Positions 37,101-47,359 are shown, counted from the stretch's first letter. The stretch is DNA of 64,000 nt from Pempheris klunzingeri (GCF_042242105.1 NC_092013.1:11897618-11961617), one strand, 5' to 3'. Notes: generated by a model from the sequence alone, not told the origin. Made by a program: numbers and translations.

Positions 37101-38302
37101 AGTTGCCTTTTTGTTGTTTTTGGATGCAGACCTGCATGTGTCCTTTAGTAATGTTCAACCCAAAGCGAGATGGGGCGCCCACCCACCACTACACCTCCTC
37201 TGTCTCCACTGAAGCCCCTGTTTACAGTCGCCCGGGGTGACTGATGCCATGGCAACATTCCACTTCAGTTCATTCCAGCCCCCATCACCTGGGAGACCGG
37301 CAAATCTCACACAAAGAAAAACCAAAGAAAATCCTGAAACGGGAAAACGGGACAGAGCCACAGCATTCCCTTTAGGTGTAGACGTTATAAACTTTAGGAT
37401 TTAGAAAGTCTTTTATGGTGAGAGCGCAGTTTGATGGACATTCATGTATAGAAACCATCATATTTGACCTTGTTTACAGTCACATGTAGTCTCTAACAGT
37501 TTTATCTTCATCCTATCCTCCACTCACTCCTCCTATTCTGCCCTCCTTGCCATCAGCTGCTGCTTGTTGTTGTTGCCCCGGTGTCTTGCCTTACCCTCTC
37601 ACTAATTGCGCCGTACTTGATGGCGAGCTCATCTCTGTCCGCTCGACTGTGTGCCAGCAGGTCCTCCAGCCTCGCCAGCTCTCCCTGCAGGACCCGGTTC
37701 TCCTCCTGGAGGGACATGACGGAGGACATGGCTCCGGCTGCTGACAGAAAGGGCGAACAGAGGCAACAATTAGGCAAAGAAGAGAGTCAAAACATAACTT
37801 TGATACGATTGGAGAGCAGATTGCGGCAACTCACACGTATCTGTGAGGTTCTTTGTGACAATCTCTCGCACTCGAGCCGGTAGACATGTAGGGGGGGCAT
37901 CTGGTGAAGGGCCCTGCACCGTCAGCCTCTTCTCCTCAGACAAAACACTCTCCTCCAGCCTCTGATGTACAAAACAGACATTTAAGTGATTTACATTTGA
38001 GAGAAAATGATAAAAAATGGCATCCCCAGCAAATATACAGCACAGCTGAGTGTACAGGCAATGACAACAATGCACAATAAACTGAAAGGTGATGATGATG
38101 ATGATGATGATGATGTGTACAAAGAGCCACAAGACCAGGAGGTGCCACAGCAAGTACACCAGCCCAAAACTGCTGCATAATGAAAACACAACACAGACAC
38201 CTGCCAGAGATGGAGGAAGGTGGAGGAGGGCCCGGTGTGCCTCACCTGTATCACTGACTCCAGTTTGTTGGAGTCGGTGTCTGAGTTTTCCGCAGCGCTC
38301 AT
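18947..38302 (-). CDS. crocc: Rootletin, ciliary rootlet coiled-coil protein
   Basis: Rootletin polymerises into the ciliary rootlet and the linker between centrioles. I trace 37 coding exons, high to low: 38246-38302, 37835-37961, 37595-37740, 35576-35767, 35409-35492, 35226-35317, 34963-35128, 34759-34865, 34425-34640, 34237-34327, 33992-34078, 33711-33923, 33185-33384, 32892-33074, 32455-32599, 32220-32366, 31025-31255, 30479-30672, 30271-30398, 29862-30031, 29557-29736, 29105-29239, 28844-28987, 27233-27471, 26964-27123, 26639-26806, 26106-26529, 25287-25450, 25055-25175, 24788-24951, 24022-24237, 22752-22976, 22524-22673, 22141-22341, 21518-21649, 19378-19551, 18947-19033. They sum to 6060 nt, 2019 aa (human 2017). 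Landmarks are MSAAENSDTD, LWRQVVGFRR, a Ser/Arg/Pro linker (residues 456-526), VERSRLEARRELQELRRQ and the end GLEEQVSTLKEQLQQE. All else is coiled coil. Introns 21650-22140, 22977-24021, 24238-24787, 25451-26105, 30673-31024 and 33385-33710 hold nothing named except the repeats listed separately; intron 1 has a (GAT)8 tract at 38091-38115. Confidence 0.97.
19640..20110 (+). mobile_element. L1-type LINE remnant (ORF2 C-terminal part) in a crocc intron
   Basis: In the plus-strand frame around 19750-19815 the sequence reads CWRLYGDLEGNHTPVFWSCS followed by NLKP. This is the Cys-His 'CWRC...H.FW.C..L..FW' signature at the C-terminus of L1-type reverse-transcriptase polyproteins of fish. Downstream words IKDIMGHAF and, near 19975, ALTRN followed by CKADPP fit the same region. 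Stops and frame changes break the frame, so it is a dead 5'-truncated fragment. It is antisense to crocc. Both ends are approximate. Confidence 0.7.
25565..26020. repeat. Duplicated unclassified intronic repeat in crocc, copy A
   Basis: Two diverged copies of an 80-base unit (CTGGATGTGAGAT, CTGTAATAATCTG, TATACCAAGAA) lie at about 25572-25650 and 25937-26016. The segment between them (about 25769-25935, with GTGCTTTAAGTT, CCCTGCATGA and TCATTTGGATC) recurs in the intron at 28128-28310. This is probably one family of old non-autonomous element; the name is unknown to me. Confidence 0.6.
27540..28770. repeat. Repeat-filled crocc intron, copy B of the same family
   Basis: The 1.37 kb intron 27472-28843 repeats the words of copy A: GGTGCTTTAAGTTAAACTAA, GAGCCCTGCATGATGAC, TTCATTTGGATC and GGGCTCTGGCCAAAG. 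It also holds a run of loosely repeated CAACT-bearing segments (about 27850-28090), an (AC)14 tract near 28099-28126 and a short TA tract near 27770-27785. No coding capacity is visible. Confidence 0.55.
31630..32150. mobile_element. Non-autonomous DNA-transposon-like element (probably hAT) in a crocc intron
   Basis: The left part reads GGTTGGATACTGAACTCTGT, then an 8-base inverted pair TGTACCAA and TTGGTACA (31661-31682). The right part contains GGTGGGCACCAGTACTGAAT and GGTACCGGTACCAG, followed by CAGTACTCAACCATAC. The reverse complement of that end, GGTTGAGTACTGA, resembles the left end. The GTACCGGTACC-rich arms are known to me from fish hAT-like MITEs. An 8-mer minisatellite sits inside. 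Confidence 0.5.
31789..31860. repeat. (GAGACAGC)9 minisatellite
   Basis: Eight perfect copies of GAGACAGC and a ninth ending AAC instead of AGC, exactly 72 bases. It lies inside the transposon-like element in the crocc intron. Confidence 0.95.
35768..37594. other. Large crocc intron 3 with an old Tc1 scrap
   Basis: At 1.8 kb this is one of the two longest crocc introns (intron 19552-21517 is slightly longer). Apart from the Tc1-like fragment at about 36250-36390 it is AT-rich unique-looking sequence. The part at 37155-37350 is GC-richer, but no splice-bounded exon fits the rootletin phase there. Confidence 0.5.
36250..36390 (+). mobile_element. Tc1-like DNA transposon fragment (5' end of the transposase gene)
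   Basis: The sequence CAGCCAATCACATGGCAGCA is followed by TCAATGCATTTAGACGAGGT, CGATCTGCTG and GAGCATCAGAATGGGGAAGG. This matches the recalled leader and start of a common fish Tc1/mariner element. The first codons read MGKEADLS, compared with MGKKGDLSDFERG in the element I recall; similarity stops soon after. It is a dead fragment. Confidence 0.65.
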
Positions 38303-38387
38303 CGCGGTGGAAGAAGATATTTGAAATCCTCCAGCGAATAGGATTAACTCCGAGCAAACGCTACGTCTCGGCGGGCTGAACTGTCGT

Positions 38388-38409
38388 CTTTATCTTTCCA
38401 AAGATAAAG
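38388..38409. promoter_or_regulatory. crocc: Palindromic pair of GATA sites upstream of crocc
   Basis: The arms CTTTATCTTT (38388-38397) and AAAGATAAAG (38400-38409) are perfect inverted repeats two bases apart. Each holds an AGATAA GATA-factor site. The pair lies 86 bases upstream of the crocc start codon, in the likely promoter or 5' UTR. Confidence 0.45.
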
Positions 38410-38869
38410 GAGTAAAGAGCTGGTTGTGATTTGCTGCTGCAGGAGGAGCCGATAAAGTTTGGTGTCAGAGGAGTGACGAGGAGTGAGCTCGTCCTGTCGC
38501 CTCCTCCGGTCCAGGCAGGCAGAGATTGAGGACAGCAGGATTAGCAGGTTTTAAAATGCACCCCCCCCCCCCCCCGCACCTCCACCCCCACTGCTCCACT
38601 CTCACTGGTCACATCCAGTAAACCTCCAGACCATTGCTGTTCAAGCACACAACACAAATAAAACTCTAAGAGTCTTCAACTTACAAGGCAAAAACCTATT
38701 AGGATTTGCATTGATCGTTTTTTTTTTAATATTGGAAAAGTAGGATGTTTCTGCTATTATTTAAAGTCAACAATTTTACCCCAAAAATGTGCAAATGTCA
38801 TATTTTGTACAATTCATGACTGCAAGTGTTCTCCGTGTGCACTTTAGAGAAAAGTTCAAAAATCATTTA

Positions 38870-39560
38870 AACTCAACGTTATGTCAGGGGGGTTGCTAGT
38901 ACTGCCAATCCCACTGCGAATCAACAGCCAATTTTGCAGTTTTAGCTTTAGCTGCAGGGCCTGTTAGCGAGCTAGCCCCAGGGCAAAAGTGTGCTGCAGG
39001 CTCCATATGTGTTCCCCAATATAGTCTGGTTGTAGCATGGCAATAAAGTCTATTTGTGTAATAACGACGGGTCGCTTATGATGAATCCTTGGAGAATTAT
39101 CGCCAGACTTTATAGTGATTTACATTGAGTTTCAGCTCATGCTTTGGCCATCTGGCCCGCAATGTTACTTTTTTGGTTGATTCTAACTGCTCTCATAGCT
39201 CTCGCCTGCTGTTACCAAAAACTACACTAACAACCCACTGTACACCACCTGCACAGCATCAAGAGTAAACAGACAGTTAGAAACAGAGTGGAGCATTTAG
39301 CAGCAAAAGCCAGATATTTCCCTCACTAGTTGGTAGAGACCAAAAACAGAGCGAAAAGGCAGTGAGGTTTTTACTACTGTAATCTGCAGACGAACTGATG
39401 TTGTTGAAGTGTTAAGGCTGAGCCTGTTCAATACATGGAAGCATCAGCAAATGTCTCTCAAAAGGAGCCTGCAGACATGTGAATGTCAAACTGTGACACA
39501 AGCGTTGAGCCCAAGGACGTCTGTGCTGCACTACTTGGTGTTTGGATCGTCATAGTTACA
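38870..39560. mobile_element. Teleost dispersed repeat, unclassified
   Basis: The stretch includes CTGTTAGCGAGCTAGCCCCA, ATAGCTCTCGCCTGCTGTTA, CTACACTAACAACCCACTGT and GAGTGGAGCATTTAGCAGCA followed by AAAGCCAGATATTTCCCTCA. I recall the last words as part of a repeat found in great numbers in spiny-rayed fish. No coding frame survives. Ends are approximate. Confidence 0.6.
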
Positions 39561-39593
39561 GACAACAGTATCATTGTGTCAACAGCAGACCCC

Positions 39594-39629
<36 letters not shown>

Positions 39630-39633
39630 CTAT

Positions 39634-39862
39634 ACTTCTACACTTGTGAGGATCCTCATTAACATAATTTATTCCTCAATCCTTATTCTTTACCATTACA
39701 GCTCTATTCCTATATCCAACCTCTAACCTTAACACTGAAATTAAGACTTAACACTTAAACAGACATTTGTAGTAAGGGGAAAATATTTTATTATGTCCTC
39801 TCTCTCTCCCTTTTTCTGTCTCAGGGTGTAAAATTTTAAGTGATCCTCACAAATATAGAAGT
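39634..39862. mobile_element. Short inverted-repeat element with TTGTGAGGATC ends (MITE)
   Basis: The left end ACTTCTACACTTGTGAGGAT and the reverse complement of the right end, ACTTCTATATTTGTGAGGAT, match at 18 of 20 bases. The interior holds degenerate CCTAACCTTAACACT words. A (CA) tract adjoins the left side at about 39597-39628. This 'TTGTGAGGAC' repeat is familiar from many teleosts. The copy is about 230 bases long. Confidence 0.75.
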
Positions 39863-40178
39863 AAATATATAGAGATGAGCCACACAAGCCAACGTATCAT
39901 TGACAAACTTTCATTACAAACACAAACGGTCACATATTTCAGGTAAGTTACACTATAAAAGTTAGACATTACGGAAAATCAATCATTAAATGTTATTGTA
40001 ACAGTGAAAGTGCATCCATGTTGATAATAATGAATTACAGACATATTGTCAGCATATTGACAGAGTTTCCCTTCCACTGTTTTATCATTAAACACTTTGT
40101 AAATTGTCCAAAATAGTCACTGCTTTGCAATGATTCCTGGTGAACTGCTGGACCATAAGTATTAGTTGGTCAAGACTG

Positions 40179-40195
40179 TAGCGCCCCCAACTGGC
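40179..40195 (-). promoter_or_regulatory. CTCF-like core motif
   Basis: On the minus strand GCCAGTTGGGGGCGCTA matches the CTCF core CCASYAGRKGGCRSTA with one mismatch. It lies between the crocc promoter and the orphan TATA promoter. Confidence 0.45.
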
Positions 40196-40427
40196 CTGTT
40201 GGTGGATGAATGGCACAGATTTATAGGTGATTTATGCCTGGTGAAGTGCACACCTGTTGATCTGTCATCTCCACTAACAAACCACACCAGGCCAGTGATG
40301 CAGCCACACATGAGCTGCTGAATAAACAGTGTGATCTACAATCAAGAATCATCATCATCATCATCATCAGCTGCTTCCTCTTTTATACTTCAACACCGTC
40401 ATTCAAACCGAATGACGGTTTACTCAC

Positions 40428-40513
40428 AAGAGGAATATTCTTTAAACATCCTCTTCCGGACAACATCACTAAAAAATACATCCAAGAGGACACGCCTAAG
40501 TTTACAAAAGTCT
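40428..40513 (-). ncRNA. Candidate exon of an unrecognised minus-strand transcript
   Basis: On the minus strand a long C/T tract (40514-40570) runs into CTGACAG, a strong acceptor. It is followed after 86 bases by CCTCTT and the donor GTGAGTAA. About 250 bases upstream lies a TATA box. The 86-base segment has no recognisable protein in any frame. It could be a leader exon of an alternative crocc transcript or part of a non-coding RNA. This rests on splice signals alone. Confidence 0.3.
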
Positions 40514-40761
40514 CTGTCAGGAGTTGGAGGCGGGAGGAGGAGGAGGAAGAAAAAGGAGAAGGAGAAGGGGGAAGGATTACACATTAAACTGTGCAGCATC
40601 CGAGCAAATTCAACTGCTCGTGAATTCAGACTTTGTTTCACAGCAGCAGCAGCACAGATCCACAAACACAAACGCGCTGCTGAGGAAACAACAGCCGGGA
40701 TTCAGCACGCTTCATGTCGTGATGCGCGAACGCAGTGAAGTCCTCCTCCTCCCGCCTTTTG

Positions 40762-40768
40762 TTTTATA
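40762..40768 (-). promoter_or_regulatory. Candidate TATA box, minus strand
   Basis: GGCTATAAAACAAAAGGCGG on the minus strand has a consensus TATAAAA flanked by GC-rich sequence. Transcription would start near 40735 and run toward crocc. No known gene starts here. Confidence 0.4.
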
Positions 40769-42220
40769 GCCTCACCTCGACAGATCAGGCCGATGAGCGC
40801 AGTCCTCCATGATCCCGAGAGCACCTCTACACCACCAACAAGCCCCATCCACAGCGGTTACAGACGGATCACCAGCTGCTTGCAGGCGGTGCTGCCTCGC
40901 TCTGAAATCTTCTCCATGCTTTTTCCGGGGAGGGACTTCCAGCCCGCTGCTCTGTGCGCAGCTCTGCCTGCAGACACACACCACGATGATCTGCTGCCAT
41001 CATGCTGCAGCATGCACACATATTATGTCAGAAATCCATCCAGAAACATTGTTGTTTTTCCACACAAATGTACCCAAATATACCCTGAGCTGGTAAACCT
41101 ACCACTTTAGTAAGTCTCAAAGTCCAGGTGATCCCAAATAATGACCTTTATGGCTCTTTTCAGGTTAAGTGCTCTCACATCATACACATTATACTCAAAC
41201 TTGTCTAGTTGGTTTGGCTGTGATTTGGGCATTTCTGTATGTCTTCAAAAACGTTTACTATTTAGGCTTTTCAGTCATACTTGTGATTTATTTTTTAACA
41301 AAATACGTTTTGTCAGTTACAATAAGCAAAGTTAAAGCCTTTGCATCTAGTCTGGTAAATTGATCTAAAATCTGAGTTTCAAATTAATGAAAATTTGCAG
41401 CACAGTCAGAAGAATAAGGGAAATCTTTTAATAGTCTGTATTATATCTATTATAGGATCTGAAATACTGTTCTGTGCATTAATAAACAGAATAAAATCTA
41501 CAATTAGATGTAAAACAAAAATCTGAAAAAAAAAAAGATGGAGAATAGGCAAATCTCCAATGCTTAATATACAGAAATATTAACATCATCAGAATAAAGT
41601 TACTTGAACACAACATGACAACATTTCTTAAATAAACCCCAATTAACCTGAGTGAAAAAGAAAATATCTGGCTATGATTAAGATAAAAGTAATGCCGTAG
41701 TTTCTGTTGCTGATTACACTGAGGAGAAGGTTTGGATAGAAATGTATGTTGTTTTTGTCAAAAAGATACTGAATCTCAGGAACCGCTTCTCTACACTTAA
41801 ATTAAGGTTTCATGGTGCTCTAAACTTTGTGGCATTTAAAAATGGCTTGAAAATTTTCTTTGAATCCTCCAAAAGCTGGAAAAGTGCCTGAAGACCCCGA
41901 GTTACTTCGTCATATTTTGATTAAAAACCCCTTGAAGTTCATTTAAATCATAGCTTGTTTATGCTGCTTGAAATTATGTGTTTCACAATGATAACACCTG
42001 CTTTCTTATCTGATGTTCAATAAAAGTTTAAAAAAAATTGAGGACGTAACTGGTAATTTACTGAAAGTAAGCTATAACTCCATGCAACTTCATGCAATAG
42101 AAAAAGCTTCAACTTGGCCCAATATGGTGATGTTGGAGAACAAACTGCAGCTGTGGAGGAGGAGAAACAGAGAATATACCTATCTATATAAATCAGAACA
42201 AGAGCGAGTGAAATATACTG

Positions 42221-42226
42221 TTTATT
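42221..42226 (-). terminator. necap2: Candidate necap2 poly(A) signal
   Basis: TTTATT on the plus strand reads AATAAA for necap2, about 825 bases past its stop codon. Confidence 0.5.
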
Positions 42227-43050
42227 TACAAGAAGACATACATTTTAAATCTTTTTCAGAAAGGCACTTCATCAAATGTTCAATGCAAATTAGCAACACG
42301 ATTAAGGAAATTTCCATTTGGTAAAAGGCACATTTTAAAAAAGCAACAAAACATGAGGAAAAGACGTATGAAGAGTGTTCACACAGAGACAAACATGGAC
42401 TTGCCAACAAAGCACGTGGACTCTGAATGAGAGACAAAATGGCAATCATGACCCCCCACCCCAACGCTGTGATTAAAAAAAACATCTGGGTGTTTTTTTG
42501 ATGAAGGCTAATGAGGTTTAACGTAAAACTAATCTTACAAAGAACTAAAAGAACAACTAGGAAACAGAGAAAAAAAAAAAAAAAAAAACACACGCTGGTA
42601 TACAGCTAAACAAAACATGGATACTTCAACAGGTAAAACTTTCAACTTTCCCAAAATGGTAAAAACAACCTTGAGATGAGTGCTGGTGTAATGATGTAAC
42701 GTTGTGACAGGAGGGGGAAAAGATGATGTACACGATGTTGTAAAGACGAGGAACAGCAGCAAATCTGATTTGTGGACAGATTAACAGTGAAAAGGGAAGA
42801 AAGGCACCCTCCCGCTGTAAGGCAGAGTGTGAAAAGGTAGAATAAGAAAGTAAAAAATATGTACATTTTGTTGTTTGTTCCTCTAGAGTGTGTTGGTCAG
42901 CGGGCTATAGTTTACGTGAGCAGATTCTTTACAGAACAGGTGCAGTGAATGAGCCGGTCAAGTGTGTCCCTCTCTTTTAGTTTCTTTCTGCCACAATCGT
43001 CCTGTCCGTGGAATGTATGGAACCTGAGTGTGTGCACGGTTTCTCACCAC

Positions 43051-46000
43051 TCAACTAAACTGCACCCATCCTGATTTGACAGCGTCTTTACTGGAGCTGT
43101 GGAGGAGAGGGTTGGGGGTTGGAGGGGTGGGAGATGAGAGCGATGATGGAGTGTGAAAGGATTCAAAAACAATCCCCAATGCAAACATGACGGATGGACA
43201 TGATGACCACCGCACAGACAAACAAATGTAGGGGACGTTTTCGTGAGAAGCTTACTTGGAGCCTGCGGACGTGAAATCCCCCCACACGTCAGAGCTCGGT
43301 TGGGCTGCAGGGACGGGGGACCCAAAGTCTAAAAGAGAGGCTGCAGCGGGAGAAAACCAATTATGGAAAGCATGAATACTGTTTAAATCATGTGAAGATG
43401 ATTTCTTTTAAAAACATGTGATTTGATACAACAGCGGGGTGATCACCAGTGTTGGTCTGTTCGGCTGAGACTGACGACGGCCCCACAGGAGGTGGCAAGA
43501 CACCTCCAGCCTTTGCACCTGGTGGAGGTGGGAGAAGACCCCCAACCATGGGCCGCGCTTTCGCACCACCTGCGTCCTTCTTCTTGATGTTCTGTGACAG
43601 ATGGACTTATGATAGTTTAATGGGTTTCTTTTCTTCACACAATCTGTCAGGGTACAATTTATTTTTTCATCCTTTTAATAATTGCTTTACATCTCTAATG
43701 TGCTCACCCCAATGCTGATCTTGATAGTCTGCCCCTCCTTGAAGCTGAGGTCCAGTTTAGGCGCAGCGCTCTCAGAAGCTTCCAGTTTAGCGAGCTCACC
43801 TTCTTGCTTCACCCACCTTTACAAATAAAGTAAGAAAACACAATAATTATCACTAAAGTAACTTTTGAGTCAAATTGGGTCATTGCAGAAGCAAGATGAA
43901 ATTAAATGAATTATATGCATGAAGGACAAATGTGCAGCACACAGAGCAAATGGTATAAAAGGTGATGAAACAGAAGCTAACTCACTTAAAATGGTCTTGT
44001 AAAGCTACGTTGAAGTCAAACGAATCTCCGCGATCAGCAAAACCCAGACCGATAAAAGCATGACGTCCTGTATAAATGCAAAGGTAAAGACAAAAGCACA
44101 TTAGGGTACCTTATACATTACATGATAAAACATAAAACAAACGTTTTCCTACAGTAGGATATATAGTGCAAGTTAAATTATCAGAGTTAAGCCATTTCAA
44201 AATATATCTATATTTCATATTTACATACATATACATTTAAAAACCAGATAAATGTTCTAAACAGCACTAGGTGGTACCTGGATGTAAAAAAAAAATCCCT
44301 TTTGACTTAATTTACTGTCACTTGACAAGTGCAGTGTGAGACAGATGAAATGGTTGTTTCCACTGTTCAGGGAAAGGCTAATGCACTGTTTCACTTACAC
44401 TGTTCAGTCTGAATGCTGACTGTCTTGAAACAGAAAAATGTACCATAATTAGGAAGACTGGATGGCTACAGTTCATCTTTTTAATAATTTAAAATGCATT
44501 CCTAAATTTAGATTTCAATAGATGTTTTTTTGACATGTAATTCTATATTAATGTGACATTGCATTTTAGAGGTCTTTTTAGCATATTCACCTATGTAAGT
44601 GTTTCTTATTTTCAAAATGTTTTTAAGTAAAAGCGGCGTCTCTGGTGAACGTGTCTTACCATTTCCATCCTCTATCCGGATCACAAAATACCTGCTGGAG
44701 TCTGTCACAGCTTCGACTACGCTCCCTGGATACTGATCAACTGGAGCTTGGGCGAACAACTCTCCTACGAAGAACAAATTTACACCAAATGGGGCCTTAG
44801 GGTTGTTTTCAGCATTGTGATCAAGTAAAAAGGTTGGTTCAAACAGACAAAAAAAAAAAAAAAAAAGATATAAAGCCTGTTGGCAGGCGCTTTGATCACA
44901 CTGTGACAAACGTATGATGCTGTTCATATTTTCTTAGAGGCTCTCTATGATAAATGTGACTGGAACTGTATAACTGGCCTGAGCAGCTACAAAACAAACC
45001 ACACATTCATAACCAGCCTTGAGCACATGCTCAGCAAACATGGCAGAAAGAATAAGTAAATAATTCATTTGAATGAAGCAAGGCCATGAATCTGCTGTGT
45101 AATTACATATTACCGTTTACAGTGATGACTGCAGTAACACTGCATACTGTGCGTTTCCTCCGTACTTGTCATCACCCAAAATGACACAAACTCTGCGTAA
45201 AAGGCTGAACTTCTGCAAGCAAGATGCTTTAACATAATCCCTCTTTTGTTTTAGTAAAATACGACTCACCGTGTCCGTCACTCTTTTGCTAATAAAATAG
45301 TAGGGTGGCTTTAGTTAACTCCCTTTAATCCATTAGAAAGTACATCACAATAGCCAGATTCCTTCATGCTGTGAACCAAATGATTCAAGTCTCAAACACT
45401 TTTTAACCACCTTGATGTGCAGATGAATAAAGCTAATGAAGCTAACCATAGCAAATAACTACTAGAGGATCTATATTCCCTAAGTATAAGTCTCACTCCT
45501 TCTAGCTGCGCACATCAGGGCCGCTCTAAAAGACCTTAGAAAAGACTTTAAACAACCAGCGCTTTACTCCAACATGGTGCTTATTATGGAATGTTGAAAG
45601 GCTCGCTTTAATGAATAAATGAGTTGATCTCCTTGTCGCGCACAGTTTCGTACAAGAGTTAACTGTAAAGCTATTTGTCTTGTGACATTGATGAAGAATT
45701 CATGCGGTGAATTATGTGCACACTGACACAGACATGCAGAAAGCACGTAATCTCATTTAGTTACAAGGAGATGCCGGTTCGTTTACCTGTGTTTTTGTCC
45801 TCTAACTTAATGTAGGCCATCTTGCCTTTTGCAGTGATTTTCAGCCTACCGCTCCATGCAGGTTCATCCAGCTTCCAGTCAGCAGCACTAGAAAAACAGG
45901 AAACAGACATGAATACGAAAGTGGTTTGTCTACTCCTTGTTCACTGAAATGGCAGAATTAAGCTGTTTTTATACAGACAGCTGTGGCTTGTCAAGCAGGA

Positions 46001-47247
46001 GGAAATGAAAATGAAGGTCTTCAGTGAGATATTTGTGCAAACAGTGATGTCTTTTGTTCTGCTGCCAGCTGAAGAAAAGCAATCCCACAGTGGACGAACA
46101 AAACGACTTAAGACAGTGGTGCTACAAAATCTGTAATAGATCACTTAAAAGATCCATTGGCTCCTCTCAATGCAGCAGACAAAATAAACGTATATATGGC
46201 TTATCATCAACAAAAATATTAAAAAGTATAACATTTTTATCTTAATTTACAAATTTGACAAGAAAAAATATATTAAGTCAATGTCCACTTAGTATCTTTT
46301 TGTATCTGGGCTTTTAACTGCATTTCGTGGTCTTCTGTTTTCTTCATGACATCTGAGCAAATCCGAACCGTGGAGGAAAACCACGAGATACAGTTGAAAG
46401 CTCCAGGAAAAGCTAGTAAATGGGCGGAATGAACGGTCATGTCAGCTAAAAGCTTGATAATGCTGCAGCGACAGAAGTCACGTTAAACTGTGACACTTGA
46501 CGACACTAATTATAATGTTAAGAGATCATTTAGTCCGTAATAAAAGCACACACAGCACTGAACAGGCCACCGTTTGACGGCAGGCAGTGCATTTATTGTT
46601 GAAATAATCAACAGTCATCAAGCAAACTACAGTTTACCGTCATTCGTGGACACTTAGCGTCAAGTTAACAACTAGCATAAACTCCAACGTCCAGCATCCG
46701 TTATCGGACATATCTGAGCCGTGCCATTTAAAAAACACATTTTAAAAACCTTTTTTGGCTTATCGGCAATGGCGCCATTTAACATGGCTTTAACGGAAAA
46801 GTTGCCTCTTTAGATGTCAACAAGTGTAAGCCACAGGTAAAGAGATGTTTGTTGACACAGGGATGACGGTGTCTTATTTCAGAGAGCTAACGCAGCAGCT
46901 AGTTTGTGTTTCGCAATGAGGCTGACATTAGCGGAATTACCGCACGTAGCCGCTAGAGTGTGTGTGAGCTAAGTGCTGTGTGCTAAAGTAAACCTCCGTC
47001 TGTCAGTTTTACTGTGACCGTCGACTACATTGCGAAAAGAGACGCAGTAAAGTGACAGACATCCACCCAGACGCCTGGCTGTCCGATAATGGGTGCAGGC
47101 TCCGTCATATTATCCTGCTGCACACTGGGTCGGTCACCACCGGCCATCTTACCGGTAGCCACGGTTAGAGGCCCGCGGCGGGATCCGGTAGACGTGAACC
47201 TCGGGCTTCACACACAGCATGGACTCATAACTGTTGTCTTCTGCCAT
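43051..47247 (-). CDS. necap2: Adaptin ear-binding coat-associated protein 2 (NECAP2)
   Basis: NECAP proteins bind AP-1/AP-2 adaptors on clathrin-coated vesicles and tune coat assembly and recycling. Eight exons, high to low: 47153-47247, 45787-45887, 44660-44764, 43986-44067, 43708-43816, 43447-43591, 43256-43340 and 43051-43096. Phase is kept; the product is 255 aa (human 263). Residues 1 to about 165 form the PH-like NECAP domain ([59 protein letters not shown]). A Pro/Gly-rich tail follows ([11 protein letters not shown]), then the AP-binding WGDF and, in the last 46-base exon, WVQF plus one extra Ser before the stop. If the last donor is not used, the frame ends two codons later and WVQF is lost. 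NECAP1 is the alternative; the szrd1 and fbxo42 neighbours decide for NECAP2. The largest intron (45888-47152) is rich in GCTAA words; the introns at 44068-44659 and 44765-45786 show no recognised element. Confidence 0.95.
46768..46779. promoter_or_regulatory. Palindromic ATGGCGCCAT (paired YY1-like sites)
   Basis: AATGGCGCCATT is a perfect 12-base palindrome made of two opposed ATGGCG cores, in the first intron of necap2 about 370 bases downstream of exon 1. Confidence 0.35.
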
Positions 47248-47359
47248 TTTGTCAAGTTTCACCAACTATCAAAACCAACTTCCGAATTTCAATGGATACC
47301 TCGGCTGGAGCTCCAGCAGACGACGGTGGCCCAGAGAGAGCGGCGGTGCTCGGCCAGCA

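Larger units (their letters stand above)
38303..43050. other. Spacer between the crocc start and the necap2 stop
   Basis: The crocc promoter occupies the first few hundred bases and includes a 15-base C run at 38561-38575. Dispersed repeats lie at about 38870-39560 and 39634-39862. A GC-rich orphan block at 40500-41000 carries a minus-strand TATA box and a possible exon. From 41100 to 42200 the sequence is AT-rich and featureless. From about 42220 to 43050 lies the necap2 3' UTR, with an A run at about 42571-42588. No protein gene is recognised. Confidence 0.6.

Noticed and set aside
37770-38357. A 195-codon minus frame across the crocc start region
   Set aside because: It overlaps crocc exons 1 and 2 in part but is not in the rootletin frame. 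The spliced reading gives the family N-terminus.
38400-38460. GTTGTGATTTGCTG as an X-box upstream of crocc
   Set aside because: Only the first half resembles an RFX site; the second half fails at most positions.
40793-41110. A 105-codon plus-strand frame starting MSAVLHDPES in a GC-rich block
   Set aside because: I recognise no family, find no splice context, and the block also has open frames on the other strand. GC-rich sequence explains it.
43252-43254. In-frame TAA as the true stop of necap2
   Set aside because: It lies inside a strong donor (GTAAGC), and the next exon gives the family WVQF tail in phase. It is kept only as a possible alternative end.
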